From Adiantum capillus-veneris (Eukaryota > Streptophyta > Polypodiopsida > Polypodiales > Pteridaceae), in the NCBI GenBank assembly GCA_014529385.2, contig CM043965.1:60721433-60785432 (forward strand): 64,000 bases of DNA. The letters are read 5' to 3'. The notes under the pieces were generated by a model. That model worked only from the letters and a program-made list of their open reading frames with translations, did not search any database and had not been told where the DNA came from. Position 1 is the first letter of the stretch. Each line of letters opens with the position of its first letter. Made by a program: the position numbers and the translations under genes. Below, one piece after another: positions 48,559 to 62,876 of the stretch.

Positions 48559-50672
48559 CTTCAGCTTGTTCCCTTGTTGTTTGAGCTTTTAATGGTCTGT
48601 ACATACGCTCCTCCTGACATTGTTCTTCAATGAGATATTCTTTTATCTGGATAATTTTCTTTCTTTAATTTTTTCATTTGATGATTTCTCTTTCGAGTGC
48701 TTGCTCTAGCTGGGTAACAGTCCGATTGTTTGATGAAGCTCTGGGCTTCCATCATCTGACTCGTGGCACTAACTATGGTGTTCCACCCCATTTGGATGGT
48801 AGCAGCACACCCATTAGTAATGGTCTTAGCATCTGCTCTTTCAATTTGGTATGTCAGGATTGGGACATTATAGGGTACTGCCAAAGTTTTTTTATGAATC
48901 TATCACCATATTTTCCACTAGGCTATTCTTCTAAAGAGCTTGTAACATGTCCACTGGTCTCTTGACGATGCAATGATTGTAGTTCATTCATAAGTGCCTT
49001 TTGTTTTGGACTTTTTTGAAGTTCTGTTGTTATATCTAGTGTTGTACTAGGAAGGACAATAATCATTGCCCGTGAATTGTCTGTTGTCTATTCAGTTGTT
49101 GGCTCCGGTGTCTTTTCAACATTTGTTGCCAATTTCTTAGTTCTTGCACTGAAATGATCATAAAAATCCTTAGTGAGTTTCTGCTTTCTTGTTGGCAGCT
49201 CAAATGTCCCTACTACATCTTGTTCTAGATCTCTTTTTGTCCTATTATAACCAGATATGTTTGTTCTGGCTGGGTCTCTAGACTCACGGTCTAATCTTTA
49301 GGGACTTCAGCCCCCACTCAACTTCAAGAGTATGTTTTGCGCATTGACATGTGGTGGAAGACTTGTTGCCTAGTATAGGTATTGCCACATATACCATGCT
49401 TTGAAAAGGTTATGGGTCTTACCCTTGGCAGTCTGAGACACTACATTGCTAAATAGTATGGAGCTAAGGTTTATGGGCATTTTGTTGTTCATTTCCCATT
49501 GCATTGTCTGTGAAGCGCACCATTACTTCTCACATTCATTCAGTGAAATTTGCAAAACAAGCTTGGGATATTTTTTAGACCAATAGCCTTTGTAGCAAAT
49601 CGATGCACTGCTCTATTCTCCAAGGCAGAGATGGGGATTGCCTTGGCTTTTGTTTTCCGCTTCTTTCTAGTTTGGGCCGTCAGCGCTAGAAGGTTGTGCC
49701 TTTGGGTCAAATGATAATCTCTGGATATATATGAAATAGCCATAATCGTGATTTGAAGATTCTTGCCATTGACTATTATTGTGCACGTCTTAAAATTCAA
49801 ATGTGTCGATCACCTATACCATGATATTTGAATCAATGGGTAATTTCAAAGCTTCCAGCAGCAACACCATCATGCCTCAATTTTGTAGGAGCTCCCTTTC
49901 CCTATCCTAGAATACATATTTGCCAATCGGCTAATATGACATTGTGAGTCAAGGCTCTACAAGTACTAGCCCATGCTTAAGGTTGGCTATGGCTTGATTC
50001 TACTCATTGAGTACAGCTTGCATAGCTTGTGTGATTGTGCCATTTCACCATGTTTGACCCCTATGAAAGTGTTTGGATAGAGAAGAAGAACTCACTTGAT
50101 GATGAAGTTGAAGGGAACCACGAGTGCATAGGCATCTCCATGCATGTAGCAGTTGGAAAAGATGTTGCATTAGGAAATTTTGCAGTAACGAGCTCTGTAA
50201 GCACAAGGGGTGAAGGAATGCTTGCGGGATCATCCACTCTCCTCATAGTTATTCTAATTTGAGCCATGAATGCTCCACTCTTTCCATGCCTCGGGAGCAT
50301 AACAACTGTTATTGATGTGGCATTCATGCATTGGTCTTGACTTATAATGATTTCTAGCGGGATACCCAAAAAGACGCACTCTTTAATGCACCACTAGTGA
50401 ATGCTATGGACTTCAAATGCCTTTTGATTATCTGATAGCCGAGCCTAGAATATGATGACCCTTTGATCATTCTCTAGTTGAATGTCCTTCATTAATTTGA
50501 CCCCTTTTGGTCCAATAAAGAACAAATCGAGTGAAGAAGTTTCAAAAGTAGATGTGATTGTCTTGTGGATCTAGTGCTAGAGGTCCTTCTGGTTTGGAAT
50601 AATACAACTTGATCTTTGCCCCATTGTAGATTCCTGACATCATTAGTCCACACAAACCTTCAATCTAATTGT
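48559..50672 (-). other. Unit 6 decayed 3' region
   Basis: 102-residue unidentified ORF at 50061-50369, with one codon lost near 50155. Further private indels near 49312 (extra C), 49640 (extra T) and 49857 (extra GCA). Confidence 0.5.
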
Positions 50673-52694
50673 GCCATTAAAGAACTTTATAGCAAAACCA
50701 AATCACCCTTTCTGTACTCCCTTGCTATTTCCTTCGTTGTTGTGTTACTTCTTGTTCCAACATTGCTCTTTGTTTGATCTCATCCAACTTAATTAACTCA
50801 TCTAATCTCTTCTTCAATGTTGAGTTGTACTCCATGTCATGCTCTATAGCCAATCTAAGGGTGGGGACAATAAATTCCATGGGTAACACTGCTTGAGTAT
50901 CATACATCATGTTGAATGGTGTCTATATGGCCAGAGTGTTTATTGAAGCTTATCATCCAATGTGTGAGGTTCCTTCTAAACTATCATAGTCAGAATTATC
51001 TTAATACTCTTATTGCTACTTTTAGCATGTGCATTTGATCTGGAATAATACGATATAGACTCAATTGGACAACCATATCAACTATAATGTGTTAATATAA
51101 AAACCATGTTGTAAACTTGGCTAAGTTATTGGGTAATGCCTTAGCTTCCACCCATTTACTCACATAACAGGTAGTGACCTTCTTGGACGGTCCCATATAA
51201 TCCAAACCCCATTTCATGAAGATTCCTGATGGTTGTATTATGGTCAAAGGTGTCATGTCTGTTGCAATGGGTCTGCCCATTCTGTGACAAATATCACATG
51301 TTTTGCAAAAGGCTTTGACCTTTGACTTCGTGCTCTGCCACCATAACCCTGCTTGCAAGACCTTTTTATATCAATGGAAAAGTGTCCTCACGAGCTGCCA
51401 CTGTGAGCCTTAGTGATTAATTTCACTTTGCTTTACACTGATACACATTTCCTCAAGACTCCATGAATTCCCAACTTGTACAAGGATCCAGATATAACAG
51501 TGAATTTCAAGCTTTTGATGGCCCTTGCTGGATTCAGACCAATCCTTTAGAACACCTCCATACTAGAGAAAATCATATGCATCGTGCCATTTTGGATCTA
51601 GCCCATCCGTTGCCAATAGTCTGGACAAGTTTAGCATCCGCTAGTTCGTCTCTTAATAATGTAGTTGAAATTCCCTCGCTACTTTGGGCTATGAAATTAA
51701 CACCACAATGAGTTTTCCTTGGCTTATGGACAATCTTAAATTGAAATTCCAATAGAAACATCATCCATCTGATTAGTCATCCTTGAATCACCACTTTGCT
51801 AATAAAAAAGAGCAATGCCTGACGGTCCACATAAAAGTGAAATAACTTCCACAACAAATAATGCATAAATTTAGTTGCATTAAAAACCATTCCCAGTGCA
51901 TCTCTCTCGATTGTGGAATACCTTGCTTTGTTGTACTAACTCTTCGACCAAAATAATATACTAGGTAATCCATTTTCCCATCAAGTTTTGTGAGAATAGC
52001 CTCATTGCCATACCGGAAGCATCTATATAAAGATGGAAGATAACATCCCCAATCTAGCTTCCAAAAGGATTGGCTTCATACTAATGGCCTCCTTGAGAGA
52101 CTAGAAACTCGTTTCACATTCTGGGGTCCAAACAAACTTAACTCCTTTCTGGGTAAATACATATAATGGAATGGCCTTTGTTGCAAACATATGAATAGAT
52201 CTTCTAAAAAAAATCGATGTACCCCAAGAATGAACTCAATTCTGACACATTCATTGCTGATCTCGCTTTTGCTGGACACACTGGAATTTGTCTTCATCCA
52301 TTTCAATTCCATTTTTGGACATTGTATGTCCCAAAAGTTGTCCCTTCTAGACCATGAACACTGATTTGAAGGGATTGAGACGAATCCTTTTCTCTCTGCA
52401 TCTCACAAATACCGTTTCCAAAAAATAGAAGATGCATGTCTTCAATTGAGAACATTGTAAAGTCATCCACAAATATTGCCAAAAATTTATGCAAAAACTC
52501 ATTGAGGATTTTCATTATACATCATTGAAAGGCTCCTGGAGCATTACATAACCCAAATGGCATTATGAAACATGAAAGATCCCCATTTAGTGATGAATTT
52601 TGTTTTTGCTCGAGATTTTGGTGCGATCTTTAGTTGGTTGTACCCACTATATCCATCCATAAAGTCCCGATGTGAAAGATAGAGTTGTTCAAAG
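50673..52694 (-). pseudogene. pol: Unit 6 degenerate second pol
   Basis: Integrase 50725-50910 and 51092-51358; RNase H 51573-51764 and 51788-51973; RT relic 52303-52515. Confidence 0.8.
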
Positions 52695-53265
52695 AGGTAG
52701 GATGTCTGGCCGAAATTTGCAGGTCGTCGTTTCAGAAAACTAAAGTGCCTAATGTGTAGCTCTACTCAATGCGAACGCGTGGATATGTTGAAATGCGAAA
52801 ACGGATAACGTATGCTCACCGAATCACCTGATGAAGCTCGTAGGTCGAGCTCGCAAAGCCAGACCGTACGCCTGCAATGTAAGTATTGGCGCGTAGCTCT
52901 CGTCGCGGGCAACACGCTGCACTTCTTCGCACTCAATTCCGACCACCGGTGCGCGCGTAGCGTCAAGATGAAGCTCTCACTCTCTCTCTCTCGTACACAG
53001 TACGCTCACTCATAGATAGTACTTTTTAAAATGACAAAGGTTTTTCATTAAGGTCAAAAAGTGGTATAAATACCTTACAATCTCAAACCCTAATGTTCCA
53101 ATTTTCATCTACTCAATCTAAATGTCAAAACTGGGATACAATCTGGAAACTTTTGTAAAGCCCCAATATTTACAAAGGTGAAATGTCGGGTGCTCTCAAT
53201 AAATGAATAATTACAAAAAATAATAATCCGTCGAGCAGTCATTTTCCGTAGGGTGTGTCCAGCCG
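52695..53265 (-). other. Unit 6 spacer
   Basis: As in unit 1; CT tract near 52980-52992. No coding signal. Confidence 0.6.
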
Positions 53266-53981
53266 CTAACAAGAGATCACATGAAAGAGGTAATGTGACT
53301 CTGTTTTAAAGAAATCACAGCTGCTTTGGTTAGCATACATCGAGTGAGCTCGTAGCTGTTCGAACACTAATCGTAAGTGTTCTATGTGTTCATCTTTAGT
53401 CTTACTATAAATGAGAATGTCATCAAGGAAAACCACAACAAATTTTTCAAGATAGGGACGTAAGACACTATCCATGAGTGTCATAAATGTAGCAGGAGCA
53501 TTGGTTAAACTAAAAGGCATAACCAAAAATTCAAAATGCCCAAACCGTGTTCTAAAGGCAGTTTTGGAGATATCTTGCAAAAGGATACGCACCTGTTGGT
53601 ATCCTGAACGAATATCTATCTTTGTATAGTATCTTGCCCCATGGAGTTGATCAAACAACTCATCCACTCTTGGCAGAGGATACTTGTTCTTGATGGTTAT
53701 GACGTTTAATCCGCGATAATCTACGCACATGCGCATAGTACCATCTTTCTTTTTTACCAATAGAATTGGTGATGCCCAAGGCGAAGTACTAGGTCTAATG
53801 AAACCACGGGTGAGGTAGTTAACCAACTGACTCTCAACCTCCTTGGATTCTTTAGCACTCATACGATAAGGTGATTTACTCATCGGTTTAGTGCCTGGCA
53901 AGACATCTATGCCATGTTGCACATCACGTGTAGGGGTAAACCCGGCAGTAAATCACTTGAGAATACATCACTATACTCCAT
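53266..53981 (-). pseudogene. pol: Unit 6 reverse transcriptase, N-terminal frameshift
   Basis: Open from residue ~21 to the end (53266-53922). One G missing from the tract near 53932-53936 shifts the first 20 residues. Confidence 0.88.
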
Positions 53982-54035
53982 GAGTAAGTGAGTCAGCTTT
54001 TACCATGCAAAAGGAGAAAGTAAACTAGAGTTATG

Positions 54036-54752
54036 CTAGGATAGAGAATCTTGTAATTGTTGTAATGTTTGTTTTACAACAATTGCACGTTGCTCTATAG
54101 AATTAAAATTGAGAGTACTTTGCTCGTTAGATTTGTTAACACTTTGCTTATCATTAGAATTCATTGCACTTTTCATACCATTACTAGAATTCACCGCACT
54201 TTGCTCTTGAGAATTCACAAGACTTGGAGACAAGCAGTAACACAAAAAGACTTCATCTATCAGATCTGATTTCTGCAAAATAGAAAGCTCAACTGTACAT
54301 ATAAGAGGTGCATATGATATTTTTTTTCTCACCAAGCAAAGCAGCACATGTTTACCATTGGCCATAAAGGATAGGGATTTGTGTTCATAACTAGTGTGCA
54401 ATGTGTTTCCTAGACCATGCAGCCACTCTCGTCCTAAAACTACATCAACACAGTCCATGTTCGTAGCTTGAAAGTCAAGGGTCATCGTATGATCTTGAAC
54501 AATAAGCTCAACTCCTTGAACTACCGTGTCCCATACTTCTTTGTCATTGCCAGACATCTGCTCCACCACATACTTGTGGGAGCAGGGAGTCTGTGTAAGC
54601 TTCAATTTCTTGACTACCTTATAGTTCAAAAAGTTATGAGTTGCACCATCATCCACTAAAATACGAACACATTGTTCATTAATAGTGCCATGCATGCAAA
54701 TCAAATCATGGGGGCCAAAGGTGGGCTGCCACATTGAAGCAGGCAGGCACAC
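54036..54752 (-). pseudogene. pol: Unit 6 protease, one residue longer
   Basis: 238 residues. Compensating indels near 54321-54345 alter a few residues after KHVLL and restore the frame. Active site as in unit 1. Confidence 0.85.
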
Positions 54753-55884
54753 AACACTTGTGCTTTTCTTCCATATGAAGAACCTCTACATCACAATATT
54801 TAGGAGATGAATCTAATGTGAGGCGTTGCACCGTGTGCATGGTCTTTTCTTTGCCTTGTAAAAGAGGATAATCTTTCTTGTTATGTTGGTCCGAAAGACA
54901 TCTAAAACACAAATTGTGTTTCTTTGCACACTCAAAATCAACAGTGCTGAGGGACCCACGTGGAGTATCTCGTGATTGCTTAGGCTTCTTAGCTTCTTGT
55001 GGGCATGGAGAGGTAGATTGTCTCTTATTCCTCTTGGAACGTATGAGAGATCTACCTCACCATTGGATCTTAGCCACATTGCTCTTGGCAAAATTATTCT
55101 TAGAGTAGGGAATATTTCCTTTCCTCTCTTGGTCATCATCATATCTTTGGGCATGACTGATGGCTTCTTCCAAAGTTTTTGGATGTTTGGTCTTGACATG
55201 AAGACGATAGTCTTTGTCAAGACACCTATTAAAACCCCGTATCTTTGGAATTCATCTAGACCTTCTAGTTTCAAAATGATTTTCCGATACTTTGAAAGGT
55301 ACTGTGTGAGAGAGAGGTTAGACATGCAGCATGCATCCCATGCTAACCAATTCTTATCTTCTTCATTGGAGTCCAAAAACTCTTTGAGAAAGAAGCTTGA
55401 AACGCAACCCAAGACAGAGGACGAGCATCTATTGGAAATGGCATCCACCACTTATAGGCCTTGCCTTTAAGAGATAGCCTTGTTTCCGTAGCTGTTTTTA
55501 TATCCGGGGTTGTCTCAATCTATGAATATCACTCCATTTGTGTAAGAACTTATTGACCGCATCCTTGTTGCGATCGTGCTCTTCCCCGTGAAACTCGGGA
55601 ATGGTGATATTCTTAAGTAATGCATTGATACCTTTTGCATCTTTTGAAGCACTTGTCTCTTGGACTCGTTGAGTCGTGCGAGCTTAGTTCCCTTGAACTA
55701 TGCCACTTGTGGCTCCTTGAGCCATCCGTGAATTCATAAATTTCACAAGTAGCTCCGTAAGATTTGTAACATTTGCATTGAGTGCGGAGAGGTCGCATTC
55801 AAGTACGCTTTTGCAATTTTCCAAAGTCTTGAAAGCAGTCATATCCACAAGGCCATGATCTCCTAGATCATCATCGTCATGCAT
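54706..55884 (-). pseudogene. gag: Unit 6 gag with private deletions
   Basis: Single-base deletions near 55245, 55386 and 55509 fuse shadow frames, so a 212-residue minus frame (54813-55451) and a 164-residue plus frame (54976-55470) appear. Both are artefacts of the shifts. Confidence 0.85.
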
Positions 55885-56558
55885 ATTAGTGCCCTGATTT
55901 TGATCTACATGCAAAAAAAAAGTCAACTTGTACCTTGTAGAATTGAAGTCTTTGTGTTTTATATGCTCCGCAATTTGCGTTGCATGCGAACCTCGCCTTG
56001 CGGAAATTGTAGCGCTTCATTTTTTGTTCGTCGTAAGAACACCTTTGTTGATTCTTCACAAAAAACTCGTTGTTTTGTGAAAGCTTTTGTTCACTTTGAA
56101 GCTACGCATCCTTAGGAAAAAATAATTTGAAGGAAAACTTTGTCCTTCCCGTTGTCTTCCTCCAAGAAGTGAAAAGGAAGGGTGAAACTACTTCCTTGAA
56201 GTTTGAAGCTTTTCTTTTCGTTCTATCTTTCTTTTCAACACAAGTATGCTATCTTTCCTTGTTGTGTAACAAGGGTCGATAGCTTCATGGTAAAGTGTTG
56301 GCCTCTTACCCTCATGGGGTGGGTTCAACCCTCCTTCATGCAAGGGTTGCCTTCCTATGTGCGCAGCCAATCGAAGCCTTCGGAGCCTCGGTGTCGTAGA
56401 GTTGCCGGTCGAGTTTGCCTTGGTCGCCCGCCATGGAGGGCGTAGATGGGGTTGTCGTTGCCTGTCTCCACAGCGAAGACGTCGTTGTCTGAAGATCGTG
56501 GGAGAGAAGTAGCACGTCACATGCACATGCAACCCGCTTTTTCTTTTTCCCAAAAATA
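55885..56558 (-). other. Unit 6 leader with altered segment
   Basis: An extra A near 56065 and a changed stretch at 56104-56160 (CTTTGTCCTTCCCGTTG inserted region) are private. tRNA-like segment on the + strand at 56273-56341. Confidence 0.55.
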
Positions 56559-56685
56559 GCTCGGATACCAGTGAAAGGGCGGTGTGCTAGTCTCCACCCA
56601 GCCGTGCTATCTTATAGCCTCCCCCTTAGCGGACACACTGTCCGGCTGTGCGGGTGGCCTTGTCCGTAGGACCCATGTCCTTACA
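56559..56685 (-). mobile_element. PBS (56559-56570) and LTR-like block (56572-56685), units 6/7
   Basis: Intact. Last LTR-like block in the window. Confidence 0.6.
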
Positions 56686-58798
56686 CTTCAGCTTGTTCCC
56701 TTGTTGTTTGAGCTTTTAATGGTCTGTACATACGCTCCTCCTGACATTGTTCTTCAATGAGATATTCTTTTATCTGGATAATTTTCTTTCTTTAATTTTT
56801 TCATTTGATGATTTCTCTTTCGAGTGCTTGCTCTAGCTGGGTAACAGTCCGATTGTTTGATGAAGCTCTGGGCTTCCATCATCTGACTCGTGGCACTAAC
56901 TATGGTGTTCCACCCCATTTGGATGGTAGCAGCACACCCATTAGTAATGGTCTTAGCATCTGCTCTTTCAATTTGGTATGTCAGGATTGGGACATTATAG
57001 GGTACTGCCAAAGTTTTTTTATGAATCTATCACCATATTTTCCACTAGGCTATTCTTCTAAAGAGCTTGTAACATGTCCACTGGTCTCTTGACGATGCAA
57101 TGATTGTAGTTCATTCATAAGTGCCTTTTGTTTTGGACTTTTTTGAAGTTCTGTTGTTATATCTAGTGTTGTACTAGGAAGGACAATAATCATTGCCCGT
57201 GAATTGTCTGTTGTCTATTCAGTTGTTGGCTCCGGTGTCTTTTCAACATTTGTTGCCAATTTCTTAGTTCTTGCACTGAAATGATCATAAAAATCCTTAG
57301 TGAGTTTCTGCTTTCTTGTTGGCAGCTCAAATGTCCCTACTACATCTTGTTCTAGATCTCTTTTTGTCCTATTATAACCAGATATGTTTGTTTCTGGCTG
57401 GGTCTCTAGACTCACGGTCTAATCTTTAGGGACTTCAGCCCCACTCAACTTCAAGAGTATGTTTTGCGCATTGACATGTGGTGGAAGACTTGTTGCCTAG
57501 TATAGGTATTGCCACATATACCATGCTTTGAAAAGGTTATGGGTCTTACCCTTGGCAGTCTGAGACACTACATTGCTAAATAGTATGGAGCTAAGGTTTA
57601 TGGGCATTTTGTTGTTCATTTCCCATTGCATTGTCTGTGAAGCGCACCATTACTTCTCACATTCATTCAGTGAAATTTGCAAAACAAGCTTGGGATATTT
57701 TTTAGACCAATAGCCTTTGTAGCAAATCGATGCACTGCTCTATTCTCCAAGGCAGAGATGGGGATGCCTTGGCTTTTGTTTTCCGCTTCTTTCTAGTTTG
57801 GGCCGTCAGCGCTAGAAGGTTGTGCCTTTGGGTCAAATGATAATCTCTGGATATATATGAAATAGCCATAATCGTGATTTGAAGATTCTTGCCATTGACT
57901 ATTATTGTGCACGTCTTAAAATTCAAATGTGTCGATCACCTATACCATGATATTTGAATCAATGGGTAATTTCAAAGCTTCCAGCAACACCATCATGCCT
58001 CAATTTTGTAGGAGCTCCCTTTCCCTATCCTAGAATACATATTTGCCAATCGGCTAATATGACATTGTGAGTCAAGGCTCTACAAGTACTAGCCCATGCT
58101 TAAGGTTGGCTATGGCTTGATTCTACTCATTGAGTACAGCTTGCATAGCTTGTGTGATTGTGCCATTTCACCATGTTTGACCCCTATGAAAGTGTTTGGA
58201 TAGAGAAGAAGAACTCACTTGATGATGAAGTTGAAGGGAACCACGAGTGCATAGGCATCTCCATGCATGTAGCAGTTGGAGGGAAAGATGTTGCATTAGG
58301 AAATTTTGCAGTAACGAGCTCTGTAAGCACAAGGGGTGAAGGAATGCTTGCGGGATCATCCACTCTCCTCATAGTTATTCTAATTTGAGCCATGAATGCT
58401 CCACTCTTTCCATGCCTCGGGAGCATAACAACTGTTATTGATGTGGCATTCATGCATTGGTCTTGACTTATAATGATTTCTAGCGGGATACCCAAAAAGA
58501 CGCACTCTTTAATGCACCACTAGTGAATGCTATGGACTTCAAATGCCTTTTGATTATCTGATAGCCGAGCCTAGAATATGATGACCCTTTGATCATTCTC
58601 TAGTTGAATGTCCTTCATTAATTTGACCCCTTTTGGTCCAATAAAGAACAAATCGAGTGAAGAAGTTTCAAAAGTAGATGTGATTGTCTTGTGGATCTAG
58701 TGCTAGAGGTCCTTCTGGTTTGGAATAATACAACTTGATCTTTGCCCCATTGTAGATTCCTGACATCATTAGTCCACACAAACCTTCAATCTAATTGT
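56686..58798 (-). other. Unit 7 decayed 3' region
   Basis: 103-residue unidentified ORF at 58184-58495. An extra T near 57391 brings a 66-residue frame (57215-57415) into view that contains KLTKDFYDHF; in other units this frame lacks an upstream start. Confidence 0.5.
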
Positions 58799-60820
58799 GC
58801 CATTAAAGAACTTTATAGCAAAACCAAATCACCCTTTCTGTACTCCCTTGCTATTTCCTTCGTTGTTGTGTTACTTCTTGTTCCAACATTGCTCTTTGTT
58901 TGATCTCATCCAACTTAATTAACTCATCTAATCTCTTCTTCAATGTTGAGTTGTACTCCATGTCATGCTCTATAGCCAATCTAAGGGTGGGGACAATAAA
59001 TTCCATGGGTAACACTGCTTGAGTATCATACATCATGTTGAATGGTGTCTATATGGCCAGAGTGTTTATTGAAGCTTATCATCCAATGTGTGAGGTTCCT
59101 TCTAAACTATCATAGTCAGAATTATCTTAATACTCTTATTGCTACTTTTAGCATGTGCATTTGATCTGGAATAATACGATATAGACTCAATTGGACAACC
59201 ATATCAACTATAATGTGTTAATATAAAAACCATGTTGTAAACTTGGCTAAGTTATTGGGTAATGCCTTAGCTTCCACCCATTTACTCACATAACAGGTAG
59301 TGACCTTCTTGGACGGTCCCATATAATCCAAACCCCATTTCATGAAGATTCCTGATGGTTGTATTATGGTCAAAGGTGTCATGTCTGTTGCAATGGGTCT
59401 GCCCATTCTGTGACAAATATCACATGTTTTGCAAAAGGCTTTGACCTTTGACTTCGTGCTCTGCCACCATAACCCTGCTTGCAAGACCTTTTTATATCAA
59501 TGGAAAAGTGTCCTCACGAGCTGCCACTGTGAGCCTTAGTGATTAATTTCACTTTGCTTTACACTGATACACATTTCCTCAAGACTCCATGAATTCCCAA
59601 CTTGTACAAGGATCCAGATATAACAGTGAATTTCAAGCTTTTGATGGCCCTTGCTGGATTCAGACCAATCCTTTAGAACACCTCCATACTAGAGAAAATC
59701 ATATGCATCGTGCCATTTTGGATCTAGCCCATCCGTTGCCAATAGTCTGGACAAGTTTAGCATCCGCTAGTTCGTCTCTTAATAATGTAGTTGAAATTCC
59801 CTCGCTACTTTGGGCTATGAAATTAACACCACAATGAGTTTTCCTTGGCTTATGGACAATCTTAAATTGAAATTCCAATAGAAACATCATCCATCTGATT
59901 AGTCATCCTTGAATCACCACTTTGCTAATAAAAAAGAGCAATGCCTGACGGTCCACATAAAAGTGAAATAACTTCCACAACAAATAATGCATAAATTTAG
60001 TTGCATTAAAAACCATTCCCAGTGCATCTCTCTCGATTGTGGAATACCTTGCTTTGTTGTACTAACTCTTCGACCAAAATAATATACTAGGTAATCCATT
60101 TTCCCATCAAGTTTTGTGAGAATAGCCTCATTGCCATACCGGAAGCATCTATATAAAGATGGAAGATAACATCCCCAATCTAGCTTCCAAAAGGATTGGC
60201 TTCATACTAATGGCCTCCTTGAGAGACTAGAAACTCGTTTCACATTCTGGGGTCCAAACAAACTTAACTCCTTTCTGGGTAAATACATATAATGGAATGG
60301 CCTTTGTTGCAAACATATGAATAGATCTTCTAAAAAAAATCGATGTACCCCAAGAATGAACTCAATTCTGACACATTCATTGCTGATCTCGCTTTTGCTG
60401 GACACACTGGAATTTGTCTTCATCCATTTCAATTCCATTTTTGGACATTGTATGTCCCAAAAGTTGTCCCTTCTAGACCATGAACACTGATTTGAAGGGA
60501 TTGAGACGAATCCTTTTCTCTCTGCATCTCACAAATACCGTTTCCAAAAAATAGAAGATGCATGTCTTCAATTGAGAACATTGTAAAGTCATCCACAAAT
60601 ATTGCCAAAAATTTATGCAAAAACTCATTGAGGATTTTCATTATACATCATTGAAAGGCTCCTGGAGCATTACATAACCCAAATGGCATTATGAAACATG
60701 AAAGATCCCCATTTAGTGATGAATTTTGTTTTTGCTCGAGATTTTGGTGCGATCTTTAGTTGGTTGTACCCACTATATCCATCCATAAAGTCCCGATGTG
60801 AAAGATAGAGTTGTTCAAAG
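58799..60820 (-). pseudogene. pol: Unit 7 degenerate second pol
   Basis: Integrase 58851-59036 and 59218-59484; RNase H 59699-59890 and 59914-60099; RT relic 60429-60641. Confidence 0.8.
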
Positions 60821-61390
60821 AGGTAGGATGTCTGGCCGAAATTTGCAGGTCGTCGTTTCAGAAAACTAAAGTGCCTAATGTGTAGCTCTACTCAATGCGA
60901 ACGCGTGGATATGTTGAAATGCGAAAACGGATAACGTATGCTCACCGAATCACCTGATGAAGCTCGTAGGTCGAGCTCGCAAAGCCAGACCGTACGCCTG
61001 CAATGTAAGTATTGGCGCGTAGCTCTCGTCGCGGGCAACACGCTGCACTTCTTCGCACTCAATTCCGACCACCGTGCGCGCGTAGCGTCAAGATGAAGCT
61101 CTCACTCTCTCTCTCTCGTACACAGTACGCTCACTCATAGATAGTACTTTTTAAAATGACAAAGGTTTTTCATTAAGGTCAAAAAGTGGTATAAATACCT
61201 TACAATCTCAAACCCTAATGTTCCAATTTTCATCTACTCAATCTAAATGTCAAAACTGGGATACAATCTGGAAACTTTTGTAAAGCCCCAATATTTACAA
61301 AGGTGAAATGTCGGGTGCTCTCAATAAATGAATAATTACAAAAAATAATAATCCGTCGAGCAGTCATTTTCCGTAGGGTGTGTCCAGCCG
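60821..61390 (-). other. Unit 7 spacer
   Basis: One G missing near 61073 (ACCGTGCG for ACCGGTGCG) closes the frame open in other copies, which argues that those frames are not coding. Confidence 0.6.
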
Positions 61391-62110
61391 CTAACAAGAG
61401 ATCACATGAAAGAGGTAATGTGACTCTGTTTTAAAGAAATCACAGCTGCTTTGGTTAGCATACATCGAGTGAGCTCGTAGCTGTTCGAACACTAATCGTA
61501 AGTGTTCTATGTGTTCATCTTTAGTCTTACTATAAATGAGAATGTCATCAAGGAAAACCACAACAAATTTTTCAAGATAGGGACGTAAGACACTATCCAT
61601 GAGTGTCATAAATGTAGCAGGAGCATTGGTTAAACTAAAAGGCATAACCAAAAATTCAAAATGCCCAAACCGTGTTCTAAAGGCAGTTTTGGAGATATCT
61701 TGCAAAAGGATACGCACCTGTTGGTATCCTGAACGAATATCTATCTTTGTATAGTATCTTGCCCCATGGAGTTGATCAAACAACTCATCCACTCTTGGCA
61801 GAGGATACTTGTTCTTGATGGTTATGACGTTTAATCCGCGATAATCTACGCACATGCGCATAGTACCATCTTTCTTTTTTACCAATAGAATTGGTGATGC
61901 CCAAGGCGAAGTACTAGGTCTAATGAAACCACGGGTGAGGTAGTTAACCAACTGACTCTCAACCTCCTTGGATTCTTTAGCACTCATACGATAAGGTGAT
62001 TTACTCATCATCGGTTTAGTGCCTGGCAAGACATCTATGCCATGTTGCACATCACGTGTAGGGGGTAAACCCGGCAGTAAATCACTTGAGAATACATCAC
62101 TATACTCCAT
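61391..62110 (-). pseudogene. pol: Unit 7 reverse transcriptase, one extra codon
   Basis: 239 residues; a CAT duplication near 62007-62011 adds one Met near residue 35. Otherwise as in unit 2. Confidence 0.9.
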
Positions 62111-62164
62111 GAGTAAGTGAGTCAGCTTTTACCATGCAAAAGGAGAAAGTAAACTAGAGTTATG

Positions 62165-62876
62165 CTAGGATAGAGAATCTTGTAATTGTTGTAATGTTTG
62201 TTTTACAACAATTGCACGTTGCTCTATAGAATTAAAATTGAGAGTACTTTGCTCGTTAGATTTGTTAACACTTTGCTTATCATTAGAATTCATTGCACTT
62301 TTCATACCATTACTAGAATTCACCGCACTTTGCTCTTGAGAATTCACAAGACTTGGAGACAAGCAGTAACACAAAAAGACTTCATCTATCAGATCTGATT
62401 TCTGCAAAATAGAAAGCTCAACTGTACATATAAGAGGTGCATATGATATTTTTCTCACCAAGCAAAAGCACATGTTTACCATTGGCCATAAAGGATAGGG
62501 ATTTGTGTTCATAACTAGTGTGCAATGTGTTTCCTAGACCATGCAGCCACTCTCGTCCTAAAACTACATCAACACAGTCCATGTTCGTAGCTTGAAAGTC
62601 AAGGGTCATCGTATGATCTTGAACAATAAGCTCAACTCCTTGAACTACCGTGTCCCATACTTCTTTGTCATTGCCAGACATCTGCTCCACCACATACTTG
62701 TGGGAGCAGGGAGTCTGTGTAAGCTTCAATTTCTTGACTACCTTATAGTTCAAAAAGTTATGAGTTGCACCATCATCCACTAAAATACGAACACATTGTT
62801 CATTAATAGTGCCATGCATGCAAATCAAATCATGGGGGCCAAAGGTGGGCTGCCACATTGAAGCAGGCAGGCACAC
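62165..62876 (-). pseudogene. pol: Unit 7 protease, frameshifted
   Basis: Two bases missing from the T tract near 62449-62453 split the frame into 62418-62876 (active-site half) and 62165-62512 (tail). Confidence 0.85.
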
